From: Kushneria avicenniae | GTDB taxonomy: Bacteria > Pseudomonadota > Gammaproteobacteria > Pseudomonadales > Halomonadaceae | Assembly: GCF_900112585.1 (NCBI RefSeq) | Contig: NZ_FOLY01000005.1 | Coordinates: 124,001 to 188,000 of the forward strand | DNA: 64,000 nucleotides | Direction: 5' to 3' | Part shown: positions 48,144 to 58,056 of the stretch, piece after piece | How positions within the stretch are numbered: the first letter of the stretch is position 1 | Layout of the letters: the number at the start of each line of letters is the position of its first letter | Notes under the pieces: generated by a model | What the model was told of the DNA's origin: nothing | Database searches by the model: none | The model's input: the letters and a program-made list of their open reading frames with translations, nothing else | Made by a program: the position numbers and the translations under genes

Positions 48144-50354
48144 ATGTTGTCAATCAAGTACTTCAAGGGATCCTTGAAATATCTTTCTCAGGCGCCGCTG
48201 CTTGCAGGCGTTGTACTGGGTGGATGGAGCGTCAATACCCTGGCCCAGCCCGATGATCAGGGCACGGACACGATGGTCATCACCGGCCAGAATCTGTCGG
48301 ACGTCGATGGTCCGACACAGGGGTATTCCGTGCAGGGCAGTGATGCCGGCACCAAGACCGCCACGCCGCTGGCCGAAACCGCACGCACGATCAACGTGGT
48401 GACGCGCCAGCAGCTCGATGATCAGGGCATTACCAATATCAACGATGCGCTGCTCTACACGCCGGGTGCCTTCACCGGTCTGGCGGGCGCTTCCAAGCGT
48501 TCGGACGTGGTCTCGCTACGCGGCTTCCACGGGGGGGATGTCGACAATACCTTCCTGGATGGCATGCGGCTGCAATCGGACCCCGGTGCCTACTCGGCGA
48601 TGCAGATCGATCCGTTCTTTCTCGAGCGTGTTGATGTGGTCAAGGGCCCGGCCTCTTCGCTGTACGGTCGGACCATGCCGGGGGGCATGGTGTCAATGAC
48701 CACCAAAAAACCGCAGTCCGAGCAGCAGGGGCTCTTCCGGCTGTACGGCGGCAGTTTCGACACCTACGGCGCCGGGATCGATGTGACCGGCCCCTTGAGC
48801 GACCCCTCTCTTGGTGCTTATCGAATCACGGCACTGGGCAGCAGTTCGGATACCCAGTTTGATGTCGCAAAGCGCGAGCGCTACGCGATCATGCCGCAGA
48901 TAACGCTGACGCCGACCGAGGACACCGACCTCACCCTGCAGGCCTATCTACAGCATGACCCCGCCGGCGACTATCACGGGGCGGTGCCCTATGACCTGAG
49001 CGTCAGTGGTTCACGCTTTGGCGGCACCGTTGATTCTTCCTGGTCGGACGCCGACCCGGCCAACGACGTTTTCAGGCGCAATCAGCGTATCTTCTCGTAT
49101 CAACTGCAGCACCGCTTCAGCGACAACCTGACGTTCAACTCGCGCGCTCGCTATACCAACATGGATGTGGAGGTCGGGCAGGTCTATCAGGTCGGGTTCA
49201 CCGGCAACGGCGCCGAGCTGGCTCGCGGTTATTCGGGATCGAATGAAGATCTGCAGGCCTTCTCGACGGACAATAACCTGCAATACGAGATCATGACCGG
49301 CGAGGTAGAGCACACCCTGCTGGCAGGGTTTGATTACCAGCGCCGTAAAAATGACGCTAAATTCTCTTCTGCACCGACACAGCAGGGTGCCAGCGTCAGG
49401 CCGCTGGATCCTTTCAACCCTGATTACTCCGGTAATTCGCTCTCTGGAGAACCAGGCGTGTACGCTGACGACACCCGCAAGGTGCAGCAGGGCGGCATCT
49501 ATCTACAGGACCAGATGCGCTGGAACCGCTGGAACCTGACGCTTGGCGGGCGCCAGGATTTTCTGGATCGCGAATATCACTCGCACCTTTATGGCAACAC
49601 CGATAGCCGCAACGACAAGTCGTTTTCAGGCAGTGCGTCCCTGCTGTATCGCTTCGATTCAGGCATCGCGCCTTATTACTCCTATAGCGAGGCCTTCAAC
49701 CCCAGTCCCGATTCGTCGGTCGATGGCCTAGTGCCGGAGCCGGTCGATAGCCAGCAGCACGAAATCGGCGTCAAGTATCAGCCGCCCGGCACCGATGATC
49801 TTTATCAGATCGCGTTCTATGACCTGACCCAGGAAAACGTGCAGCAGCGCACGACTGTCAGCCCGGTGTCCTATATCAGTGCCGGCGATATTCGCTCACG
49901 CGGGGTTGAACTGTCCGCCAATGCAGCGCTCACTGACCGGCTGCGCGCGATCGCTGGCTACAGCTACAACGATATCGAATATCGTGACAGCGTCAGTCAG
50001 GACGGCGTCAATATCGAATCCGGCAATACCCCGGTGCTCTCGCCCGAACAGACCGCATCTCTGTGGATGCAGTACGACTTTCCGCGTGGTGTTCGTGGCG
50101 GCGTCGGCGGTCGCTACGTCAAGGGCAGCTACGCCAATGCCGACAATACGCGCAAGACCGGTGACTATACGCTGGCCGATGCCTTTGTCAGTGTTGATCT
50201 GGGCGAGTTCTCCAACGAACTCAACGGGGCAACGCTCAAGCTGAACGCGACCAATCTGTTTGACAAGAAGCATGTGACGGGCTGTTTCAGCGAAAACTAT
50301 TGCTACTTCGGTGATGAGCGTCAGGTAACGGCCACGCTGGACTACCGCTTCTAG
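48144..50354 (+). CDS. TonB-dependent ferric-hydroxamate siderophore receptor (FhuA/FoxA/FhuE-like)
   Basis: A 736-residue outer-membrane receptor. A signal peptide (residues 1-34) is followed by a TonB box (DTMVITG), a plug domain (AETARTINVVTRQQL, LRGFHGGDVDNTFLDG, VDVVKGPASSLYGR) and a beta-barrel ending in Phe (ATLDYRF). The C-terminal cysteine pair in GCFSENYCYFGDERQV resembles FhuA/FoxA. There is no extra N-terminal signalling domain, so it should not signal to a FecR. It should import the hydroxamate made by the neighbouring operon. Confidence 0.93.
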   Translation: MLSIKYFKGSLKYLSQAPLLAGVVLGGWSVNTLAQPDDQGTDTMVITGQNLSDVDGPTQGYSVQGSDAGTKTATPLAETARTINVVTRQQLDDQGITNINDALLYTPGAFTGLAGASKRSDVVSLRGFHGGDVDNTFLDGMRLQSDPGAYSAMQIDPFFLERVDVVKGPASSLYGRTMPGGMVSMTTKKPQSEQQGLFRLYGGSFDTYGAGIDVTGPLSDPSLGAYRITALGSSSDTQFDVAKRERYAIMPQITLTPTEDTDLTLQAYLQHDPAGDYHGAVPYDLSVSGSRFGGTVDSSWSDADPANDVFRRNQRIFSYQLQHRFSDNLTFNSRARYTNMDVEVGQVYQVGFTGNGAELARGYSGSNEDLQAFSTDNNLQYEIMTGEVEHTLLAGFDYQRRKNDAKFSSAPTQQGASVRPLDPFNPDYSGNSLSGEPGVYADDTRKVQQGGIYLQDQMRWNRWNLTLGGRQDFLDREYHSHLYGNTDSRNDKSFSGSASLLYRFDSGIAPYYSYSEAFNPSPDSSVDGLVPEPVDSQQHEIGVKYQPPGTDDLYQIAFYDLTQENVQQRTTVSPVSYISAGDIRSRGVELSANAALTDRLRAIAGYSYNDIEYRDSVSQDGVNIESGNTPVLSPEQTASLWMQYDFPRGVRGGVGGRYVKGSYANADNTRKTGDYTLADAFVSVDLGEFSNELNGATLKLNATNLFDKKHVTGCFSENYCYFGDERQVTATLDYRF

Positions 50355-50408
50355 GCCACACGTATTCCGCTCATCGGTGTCATTGGCCCGGGCCAGCGGT
50401 ATGACAGG

Positions 50409-50442
50409 GGAGGCAACGTGATATTGGCGTTGCCTCCTTTCG
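50409..50442 (+). terminator. Terminator after the receptor gene
   Basis: A perfect 10-bp stem GGAGGCAACG / CGTTGCCTCC with a 9-nt loop and a short TTT tail lies 55 bp beyond the stop. Confidence 0.8.
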
Positions 50443-50559
50443 TTGGATCGGGCTCTGAACGGTTGCTTATGGGAGCGCTGTGTTCATTACCCGGGTTCTC
50501 CCTGACGCGAAAATGCCATACTGGAGACTTTATGTTATCCACACCCGGTAGGGCATTCG

Positions 50560-51729
50560 ATGACCCGTTTTCTTGTGCTGGTGCTGACGGCCGCTCTGGT
50601 TGCCGGCGCGCTTTCGGCTGCCGCGACGGCCACGCCGTTTGAATCCCGTTTTCTGCGCGCCTCGGCTTCTGACGCGCTGCCCAAGACGGTGGCGCACTCG
50701 CTGACCCACGAATCCGAGGCGCTCAATACGCTTTTTCTGTCCTGGTCCGATGATCCGTCGCTGGTCTTCAACGGCGCGCTGGCGTTGTCGCGTCACGGCG
50801 ATGCCGCCCGTCGGGTGCTCACCGAATACGGCTTCGATCCCGGCTTTCAGGACGTGCTCTCGCGCTTCGGGCCGGACGCTGTGTTGCCGGTGGTCTGGTT
50901 CCATGACAATACGATGCCCACCCTGAGCGCGCGCCACTGGGCCACACAGCGATATCGCAACGCCCGTGGCGCCATCGCTGGCTGGTGGAACGAAGAAAGC
51001 ACGAGCAATGATGCCAGGGACGATTCCGTTGAGAACGACGCCGTTGAGAACGATGCCGCCGACTCAAAAACGGATGATGTGCGCGGCCTGACGCCTTACC
51101 AGCGTGGCCTCTACGCCGTCGCCTTCCTGCAGGAGGAGGGCTACGGCTTTCTCGATCAATTCATGGTGGATGAGCATGACGGCGTGCACTGGCTACAGGG
51201 CGAGCGGCTGGTTGCTGGCGTAAGCGATTTCTTCACCGGTGGCCTGCGCGATCTGGAGCGAACGATACAGGGCCCTGATGATGTCGGCCCGGCGGACATC
51301 GCCTGGGCGGGGGTTGATGTCGTCATGATGGCCGGAGCGGTCAAGTGGCTGCGGGCAGGCCGGGCGATGCGTGCCGGCGCTGTGGAGAGCCGGGTGGCGG
51401 CAGGGGCCAGCGGCGAGCTTCGAAGCAGTCGGGCGCTGGTGCCGGCCGGGCTTCGCTTTGGTCGGTTGTCGCGGCCGGCAAAACTGGCCGCCGTGGGTGC
51501 TACGGCCTGGGTGGTGGTGCGTCATCCGGATCTGATCAACGGGCTCGGCGCCAATCTGGCCCGCTGGCTGGGCTGGCCGGTGAAGCTGGGACAGTTCGTG
51601 CTGTGGTTTTCGATCGCGCTGCCGTTTTTGTGGCTGAGCAATCTGCTCTGGCGCTGGTTGATTCGACCCCTTTTGTGGATGTTGCTCACCGTGAGGCGAG
51701 GGTCCAGGCGGGTGGATACCAAGGTCTAA
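50560..51729 (+). CDS. Unrecognised exported/membrane protein
   Basis: A 389-residue protein with an N-terminal signal peptide or anchor (residues 1-25). The soluble region is followed by an acidic linker (about 146-172, with two VENDA units) and a GLRDLERTIQ segment. Hydrophobic segments near 243-260 and 303-317 precede a strongly hydrophobic, tryptophan-rich C-terminus (about 338-372) ending in a basic tail. I know no family for it. A periplasmic domain tethered by C-terminal helices is the likely topology. The neighbours (siderophore receptor before, dctP after) give no clear functional hint. Confidence 0.72.
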   Translation: MTRFLVLVLTAALVAGALSAAATATPFESRFLRASASDALPKTVAHSLTHESEALNTLFLSWSDDPSLVFNGALALSRHGDAARRVLTEYGFDPGFQDVLSRFGPDAVLPVVWFHDNTMPTLSARHWATQRYRNARGAIAGWWNEESTSNDARDDSVENDAVENDAADSKTDDVRGLTPYQRGLYAVAFLQEEGYGFLDQFMVDEHDGVHWLQGERLVAGVSDFFTGGLRDLERTIQGPDDVGPADIAWAGVDVVMMAGAVKWLRAGRAMRAGAVESRVAAGASGELRSSRALVPAGLRFGRLSRPAKLAAVGATAWVVVRHPDLINGLGANLARWLGWPVKLGQFVLWFSIALPFLWLSNLLWRWLIRPLLWMLLTVRRGSRRVDTKV

Positions 51730-52836
<1,107 letters not shown>

Positions 52837-52857
52837 CAGGGCGACGCCACGGGAGTC

Positions 52858-53514
52858 ATGGCAATGAAGACACTGCTCAATCTCTGGAACCATCTCGAAG
52901 AGGGCCTGGTGGCCCTCTTTTTAACCGCCATGACGCTGATCACGTTTGTCTACGTGATGTTCAATAATCTCTACGTGGTGTTCTACGCCGGTGCCGATGC
53001 CTTTCCGGCGCTGGAAGGCCCCATGTTTGCCATCGGTGATGTGCTGCTCGATATCGCACAAAAGATGACCTGGAGTTCGGCGCTGACCCGTGCCTGCTTT
53101 GGCTGGCTGATCTTTCTGGGGATTTCCTATGGCATCCGTACCGGTGCCCATATCGGGGTCGATCTGCTGGTGCGCACCTTCAGTGCGCCTCTGCGGCGGC
53201 TCTGTTCGATCATCGTGCTGCTGGTCGTGCTGGGTTATGCGGTGCTGATGATGGTATCGAGCTATGACTGGGTCGCGGCACTGCATGGGGCCGGGCTCGG
53301 TGCGGAAGACCTCGACGAGTTTCACGTCATGCAGTGGCATATTGCGCTGATCGTGCCGCTCGGATTTGCGCTGGTAATTGCGCGTCTGGTAGAGGCCTTC
53401 GTGCTGACCCTACGCGGCGAACAAAACGGTCTGCAGATGGCGGATGAAGCCGCCGATGCGCTCAAGCTGGCGACCGATGTCCATCCGGACATCTCGAAGG
53501 AATCAAGGTCATGA
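52858..53514 (+). CDS. dctQ: DctQ, TRAP transporter small membrane subunit
   Basis: A 218-residue protein with four transmembrane helices, the small TRAP subunit. The family segment ARACFGWLIFLGISYGIRTGAHIGVD is recognisable near residues 79-104. It bridges DctP and DctM. It starts 21 bp after dctP and overlaps dctM by 4 bp (ATGA). Confidence 0.93.
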   Translation: MAMKTLLNLWNHLEEGLVALFLTAMTLITFVYVMFNNLYVVFYAGADAFPALEGPMFAIGDVLLDIAQKMTWSSALTRACFGWLIFLGISYGIRTGAHIGVDLLVRTFSAPLRRLCSIIVLLVVLGYAVLMMVSSYDWVAALHGAGLGAEDLDEFHVMQWHIALIVPLGFALVIARLVEAFVLTLRGEQNGLQMADEAADALKLATDVHPDISKESRS

Positions 53515-54791
53515 CCATCGCCTTTTTGTTTGTTGCCCTGTTTGTGCTGCTGTTTTTAAGCGTGCCGATTGCGGTGTCTCTGGGGCTCTCGGGGGCGTTG
53601 ACGATTCTGCTGTTCAGTCAGGACTCGATCCGCTCGCTGGCGATCAAGCTGTTTGAGACTTCAGAACACTACACGCTGCTGGCCATCCCCTTTTTCCTGC
53701 TCTCTGGCGCCTTCATGACCAGCGGTGGTGTGGCGCGGCGATTGATTGATTTCGCCAATGCCTGTGTGGGGCATTTCCGCGGCGGTCTGCCGATTGCCTC
53801 GGTCATGGCCTGCGTGCTCTTTGCCGCGCTCTCCGGTTCCTCACCGGCGACTGTGGCGGCCGTCGGCTCGGTAGTGATCGCCGGCATGGTGCGCTCTGGC
53901 TATACGCAGTCGTTTGCGACCGGCATTGTCTGTAACGCCGGCACGCTGGGCATTCTGATTCCGCCGTCGATCGTGATGGTGGTCTATGGGGCGGCGACCG
54001 AAACCTCGGTAGGCAAGCTGTTCATGGCGGGTGTGGTGCCGGGACTGATGCTGGGCCTTCTGTTGATGATCGCGATCTACATCATTGCACGCATCAAGAA
54101 CATGCCGGCCCTGCCGCGAGTGCCCTTGAAGGAGACGCTGGTGCTGGCGCGCAAGTCCTTCTGGGGACTGCTGCTGATCGTGATCATCCTGGGTGGTATT
54201 TATACCGGTATGTTTACACCGACCGAGGCCGCTGCGGTGGCCGCCGTCTATGCCGCCTTCGTGGCGCTGGTGGTTTATCGCGATATCAGCTGGCGCGAGT
54301 GCCCGAAGGTGATTCTGGAGGCGGCGAAACTGAGCATCGTCCTGATGTTCATCATTGCCAATGCCATGCTCTTTGCCCATGTGCTGACGACCGAGCAGAT
54401 CCCGCAGGTCATCACCCAGTGGGTCGTGGATCAGCAGTTCTCGCCGATCGCTTTTTTGCTGGTGGTCAACATTATCCTGCTGGTGGCCGGCAGTTTCATG
54501 GAGCCTTCGGCGATCATCCTGATTCTGGCGCCGATCCTGTTCCCGATCGCCATGCAATTGGGCATTGATCCGGTGCATCTGGGCATCATCATGGTGGTCA
54601 ACATGGAGATCGGCATGCTGACGCCGCCGACCGGACTCAACCTGTTTGTCGCCTCGGCCGTCACCGGCCAGCCGCTGACGCAGGTCATTCGCGCCTCGAG
54701 CCCGTGGCTGCTGTTGTTGATCAGCTTCCTGCTGCTGATTACCTACGTGCCCTTTATTTCGCTGGGACTGCCGGAGCTTCTGGGTATGTAG
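53511..54791 (+). CDS. dctM: DctM, TRAP transporter large membrane subunit
   Basis: A 426-residue transporter subunit of about 12 helices. TRAP large-subunit motifs are AIPFFLLSGAFMTSGGVARRLI near 60-81, LFAALSGSSPATVAAVGS near 104-121 and GMLTPPTGLNLFV near 366-378. It carries the sodium-coupled transport path. Together with DctPQ it gives C4-dicarboxylate uptake, and fumarase follows next, which could process the imported acid. Confidence 0.95.
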   Translation: MTIAFLFVALFVLLFLSVPIAVSLGLSGALTILLFSQDSIRSLAIKLFETSEHYTLLAIPFFLLSGAFMTSGGVARRLIDFANACVGHFRGGLPIASVMACVLFAALSGSSPATVAAVGSVVIAGMVRSGYTQSFATGIVCNAGTLGILIPPSIVMVVYGAATETSVGKLFMAGVVPGLMLGLLLMIAIYIIARIKNMPALPRVPLKETLVLARKSFWGLLLIVIILGGIYTGMFTPTEAAAVAAVYAAFVALVVYRDISWRECPKVILEAAKLSIVLMFIIANAMLFAHVLTTEQIPQVITQWVVDQQFSPIAFLLVVNIILLVAGSFMEPSAIILILAPILFPIAMQLGIDPVHLGIIMVVNMEIGMLTPPTGLNLFVASAVTGQPLTQVIRASSPWLLLLISFLLLITYVPFISLGLPELLGM

Positions 54792-54820
54792 TCATCACTG
54801 CGTTTCCTTGATCCTCGCCC

Positions 54821-54851
54821 TGCCGGCTGCGTCGACTCGTCGCAGCCGGCA
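54821..54851 (+). terminator. Hairpin between dctM and the fumarase gene
   Basis: Perfect 11-bp arms TGCCGGCTGCG / CGCAGCCGGCA with a 9-nt loop lie 29 bp past the dctM stop. No T-tract follows, so it may only reduce read-through into fumarase. Confidence 0.6.
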
Positions 54852-54952
54852 GACAGGCGTATGATGCTGACCGCCGAGGGCGCACTTCGACCGGGTGGCG
54901 CCTTCCTGACCGGCGCTGCATGAGAATCGAAAGGAACAAGGAAAACCGTGTC

Positions 54953-56455
54953 ATGACCGTGATTCGCCAGAATGACCTGATCGACAGCGTGACCGACGCG
55001 CTGCAATACATCTCCTACTACCACCCGAAAGACTTCATCGATGCCATGCATCAGGCGTATCAGCGTGAGGAAAACCCCGCGGCGCGTGATGCCATCTCCC
55101 AGATCCTGATCAATTCGCGCATGTGTGCTACCGGCCATCGTCCCATCTGTCAGGACACCGGCATCGTGACCGTGTTTGTCAACGTGGGCATGAACGTGCA
55201 GTGGGACGCCGACATGAGCCTGGATGACATGATCAATGAAGGCGTGCGCCGCGCCTACAACCATCCGGACAACATCCTGCGCGCCTCGATTCTCGAAGAT
55301 CCGGACGGTGCGCGGCGCAATACGAAGGATAATACGCCGGCGATCATTCACCACCGGCTGGTGCCGGGGGATCAGGTCGAGATCCATGTGGCCGCCAAGG
55401 GCGGCGGCAGCGAGGCGAAATCCAAGTTTGCCATGCTCAATCCCTCCGACAGCGTGGTGGACTGGGTGCTCGAGCAGGTGCCAAAGATGGGCGCCGGCTG
55501 GTGCCCGCCGGGCATGCTGGGCATCGGTATTGGCGGCACCGCCGAGCAGGCGATGAAAATGGCCAAGGAGTCGTTGCTTGATCCGATCGATATTCAGGAT
55601 CTGCAGGCGCGCGGGTCATCAAACCGTGCCGAGGAGCTGCGCCTGGAGCTGTTCGAGAAGGTCAATCGCCTTGGTATCGGCGCTCAGGGGCTGGGCGGGC
55701 TGACCACGGTACTGGACATCAAGGTCAGGGACTGCCCGACCCATGCGGCCAACAAGCCGGTGGCGATCATTCCCAACTGTGCGGCTACTCGCCACGTGCA
55801 CTTTCATCTTGACGGCAGCGGCCCGGCGGTTCTGCCGGTACCGGAAATCGACGATTGGCCGGAAATTGCCTGGGAAGCGGGCGAGGGCGTCAAGCGCGTC
55901 AATCTGGATGACATCACTCCCGAAGAGGTCGCGACCTGGTCGCCCGGTGACACGCTGCTGCTCTCCGGCAAGCTGCTGACCGGCCGTGACGCCGCGCACA
56001 AGCGCATGGTCGACATGATCTCGAAGGGCGAGCCGCTGCCGGTCGATCTCAAGGGCCGCTTTATCTATTACGTCGGCCCGGTTGATCCGATGGATGGCGA
56101 GGTCGTCGGCCCGGCTGGACCGACCACGGCCACACGTATGGACAAGTTTACCCGCACCATTCTGGAGGAGACCGGTCTTCTGGGCATGGTAGGCAAATCC
56201 GAGCGCGGACCGAGCGCTATCGAGGCAATCCGGGATAACGGTGCGGCCTACCTGATGGCCGTCGGCGGGGCCGCCTACCTGGTTGCGCAGGCGATCAAGG
56301 CGTCGAAGGTGCTGGCCTTTGAAGATCTTGGCATGGAAGCGATCTATGAGTTCGAGGTCAGCGACATGCCGGTGACGGTCGCGGTCGACAGTCGCGGCGA
56401 CAGCGTTCATACGCTGGGGCCGGCCAAATGGCAGGAGATCATCGCTCGGCGTTGA
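54953..56455 (+). CDS. Class I fumarate hydratase (Fe-S)
   Basis: A 500-residue class I (4Fe-4S) fumarase with alpha and beta domains in one chain. Cluster-ligand candidates are CQDTG near residue 61 and IIPNCAATRH near 275. Other family segments are ILRASILEDP, AKGGGSEAKSK and YYVGPVDPMDGEVVGPAGPTTATRMD in the beta domain. It interconverts fumarate and malate in the TCA cycle. The ATG at 54953 is preferred to 54920 because the conserved region begins right after it. Confidence 0.93.
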   Translation: MTVIRQNDLIDSVTDALQYISYYHPKDFIDAMHQAYQREENPAARDAISQILINSRMCATGHRPICQDTGIVTVFVNVGMNVQWDADMSLDDMINEGVRRAYNHPDNILRASILEDPDGARRNTKDNTPAIIHHRLVPGDQVEIHVAAKGGGSEAKSKFAMLNPSDSVVDWVLEQVPKMGAGWCPPGMLGIGIGGTAEQAMKMAKESLLDPIDIQDLQARGSSNRAEELRLELFEKVNRLGIGAQGLGGLTTVLDIKVRDCPTHAANKPVAIIPNCAATRHVHFHLDGSGPAVLPVPEIDDWPEIAWEAGEGVKRVNLDDITPEEVATWSPGDTLLLSGKLLTGRDAAHKRMVDMISKGEPLPVDLKGRFIYYVGPVDPMDGEVVGPAGPTTATRMDKFTRTILEETGLLGMVGKSERGPSAIEAIRDNGAAYLMAVGGAAYLVAQAIKASKVLAFEDLGMEAIYEFEVSDMPVTVAVDSRGDSVHTLGPAKWQEIIARR

Positions 56456-56530
56456 GCCTGCTTTCGGAGGGATGTCGGTACCGCATCATAATATTTAATT
56501 TGATTAATGTTGTTGTATCTAATAAAAAGT

Positions 56531-56557
56531 GCTCCCTTCAGTCATGAGGGGAGCTTT
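56531..56557 (+). terminator. Hairpin after fumarase that overlaps the next gene's ribosome-binding site
   Basis: A 10-bp stem (GCTCCCTTCA / TGAGGGGAGC, one G-T pair, 4-nt loop) with AAAAAG before and CTTTC..TT after resembles a terminator for fumarase. Its right arm contains GGGGAG, the Shine-Dalgarno for the ATG at 56562, so it may also control that gene. A 45-bp AT-rich block (56487-56530) lies just upstream. Confidence 0.6.
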
Positions 56558-56561
56558 CATT

Positions 56562-56906
56562 ATGGGCATGGCGATATCGGGTATCGTGCTCAACTTTCTG
56601 TACATTCTTTATGTCAACGGAGTCATGCGTCATGACCCTTCCACAGGGAATATGCCGGATGGGGTCTGGCAGGTCCTGGTGGGCGTGTTGCTCATCAGCT
56701 GGCTGATCTCTCTTTCAGGGCTTGTCATGATGTGGCTGGGTAAAAAGCGCCCGGGCGGTATCGCTGCCATCGTGGGGGCCGTGATCTTCGTGCCTCTGGG
56801 GCTGGTCGCCATCATCGGTGCCCGTCGCGTCATGTCGAGCAATGACAGCGATACTCTGGCAGACCGTCGCGTCGCGGCCGGTCGGTCAACGGAGGAGAGG
56901 ACATGA
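56562..56906 (+). CDS. Small unrecognised membrane protein A
   Basis: A 114-residue protein with three hydrophobic helices (about residues 4-20, 36-56 and 65-88) and a polar C-terminal tail. No family is recognised. ATG 56562 is chosen for the GGGGAG at ideal spacing; upstream in-frame starts lie inside the hairpin. It overlaps the next gene by 4 bp (ATGA), so the two are translationally coupled. Confidence 0.75.
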   Translation: MGMAISGIVLNFLYILYVNGVMRHDPSTGNMPDGVWQVLVGVLLISWLISLSGLVMMWLGKKRPGGIAAIVGAVIFVPLGLVAIIGARRVMSSNDSDTLADRRVAAGRSTEERT

Positions 56907-57364
56907 CGATGTCTGCTGAGGGTCAGTCCACCACGGTTCATCAGTTTCGTGCCAATCGCTTTGGCCTGCTGATGAGTCTGGCCGGCATCATTTTGCTGGT
57001 GCTGAATGTCATGATGAGTGTCTCCCGACCCTATGTGGACATGCCTGTCTCCACCCTGACCCTGCCGCTTATCCTGATCGCTGTCGGTATCTGGCGTCAT
57101 TTCACCCTTTACGCCGATATGCAGCCCGATCACATGAAGGTCAAACTGGCCCCTGCTCTGGGCTGGCACACTTTCCTGTACACCGAGATTGTTGAGGTTC
57201 GGCGCAAGGGGAATCTCTGTCGGATCTATTATCGTCGCCATGACAAGCCCGATGCCTCTCCGCGGCAGGTGAAGATGAAACTGATCGAGATGTCTTCTTC
57301 AGAGAGGGAACGGTTCATGTATGTCTTGAAACAGCGTCTGCCGGAAGGCGTGACCGTCAGCTGA
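56903..57364 (+). CDS. Small unrecognised membrane protein B
   Basis: A 153-residue protein with two transmembrane helices (about residues 20-40 and 48-66) followed by a basic cytoplasmic domain of about 85 residues. That domain contains HTFLYTEIVEVRRKGNLCRIYYRR, which looks like the beta strands of a bacterial PH-type domain; this is inference. It is coupled to gene A by an ATGA overlap, and a hairpin follows. Confidence 0.75.
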   Translation: MTMSAEGQSTTVHQFRANRFGLLMSLAGIILLVLNVMMSVSRPYVDMPVSTLTLPLILIAVGIWRHFTLYADMQPDHMKVKLAPALGWHTFLYTEIVEVRRKGNLCRIYYRRHDKPDASPRQVKMKLIEMSSSERERFMYVLKQRLPEGVTVS

Positions 57365-57390
57365 CGATGACATCAAACCCGGCATCCGAA

Positions 57391-57418
57391 GCGCCGCCTG
57401 CTGTCAGGCGGCGCGTTT
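57391..57418 (+). terminator. Hairpin after membrane protein B
   Basis: A perfect 10-bp stem GCGCCGCCTG / CAGGCGGCGC with a 4-nt loop and a GTTT tail lies 26 bp past the stop. It also shows that the in-frame start at 57367 is unlikely for the next gene. Confidence 0.75.
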
Positions 57419-57501
57419 GCGTGAGGCGTGCGGACTTAACGCGCCTGGAGGACGATGGTCTAATAAGCCCTCTTCACTCTTATCGTTCAAGCGAGGCAGT
57501 C

Positions 57502-57918
57502 ATGGCCGGTCAGCACGGCAACAATGAGGAACCCGGGGACGCCCTGGGGTTCATGGCAAGGCTCAGCGGTGCCATGGTCGCGCCGGTTGCGGTCTATATG
57601 CTGCTGTGGCAGTTCGGGCTGGGGCTGGTCAACGAATACGCAGGCACTACCCATCAGGCCGCAAGGATCAGCATCCTGTCGGTGGCCATCCCGGCACTGG
57701 GAGTGCTGGCTTCGATCGTCATTGCCGGTCGTCGCTCCGGCGCCCTGGTGGGCGGTGCGGTCATGATGCTCTTTTTCCTGTATCTCTATCTCTCCTCGGC
57801 TGCGACGCTTGAATGGGGGCCGCCGCTCAAGACGCTTTTAGGGGTTGCCATCGCTGCCGCAGCAGGTCGCTGGTGCCCAACGATGGGCGAGGAGCTTTTT
57901 AAAACCTTCAAGCGCTGA
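57502..57918 (+). CDS. Small unrecognised membrane protein C
   Basis: A 138-residue protein with a short polar N-terminus and four hydrophobic helices (about residues 22-42, 56-73, 79-97 and 105-122). No family is recognised. The start at 57502 has GCGAGG upstream and places the gene after a terminator, so it may have its own promoter. It is on the same strand as proteins A and B but probably not in their transcript. Confidence 0.68.
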   Translation: MAGQHGNNEEPGDALGFMARLSGAMVAPVAVYMLLWQFGLGLVNEYAGTTHQAARISILSVAIPALGVLASIVIAGRRSGALVGGAVMMLFFLYLYLSSAATLEWGPPLKTLLGVAIAAAAGRWCPTMGEELFKTFKR

Positions 57919-57961
57919 GCGGATCGGATCTGTGCCGCTGTGATATTCCCCTTCCGTCTAT

Positions 57962-57973
57962 AGACTTAAGTCT
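57962..57973. promoter_or_regulatory. 12-bp perfect palindrome upstream of gntP, candidate operator
   Basis: AGACTTAAGTCT is a perfect palindrome 84 bp before the first gntP-like start, in a 138-bp AT-richer gap. A LacI- or GntR-type repressor site is plausible, but no regulator gene is in the window. Confidence 0.45.
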
Positions 57974-58056
57974 GATTCCGGGGGAAGTCCCCTCCTGTAA
58001 TATGCCTCGGGATTGGCTCTCGCGGCCGTTACAAGAATGATTCAAGGGGATGTCGC

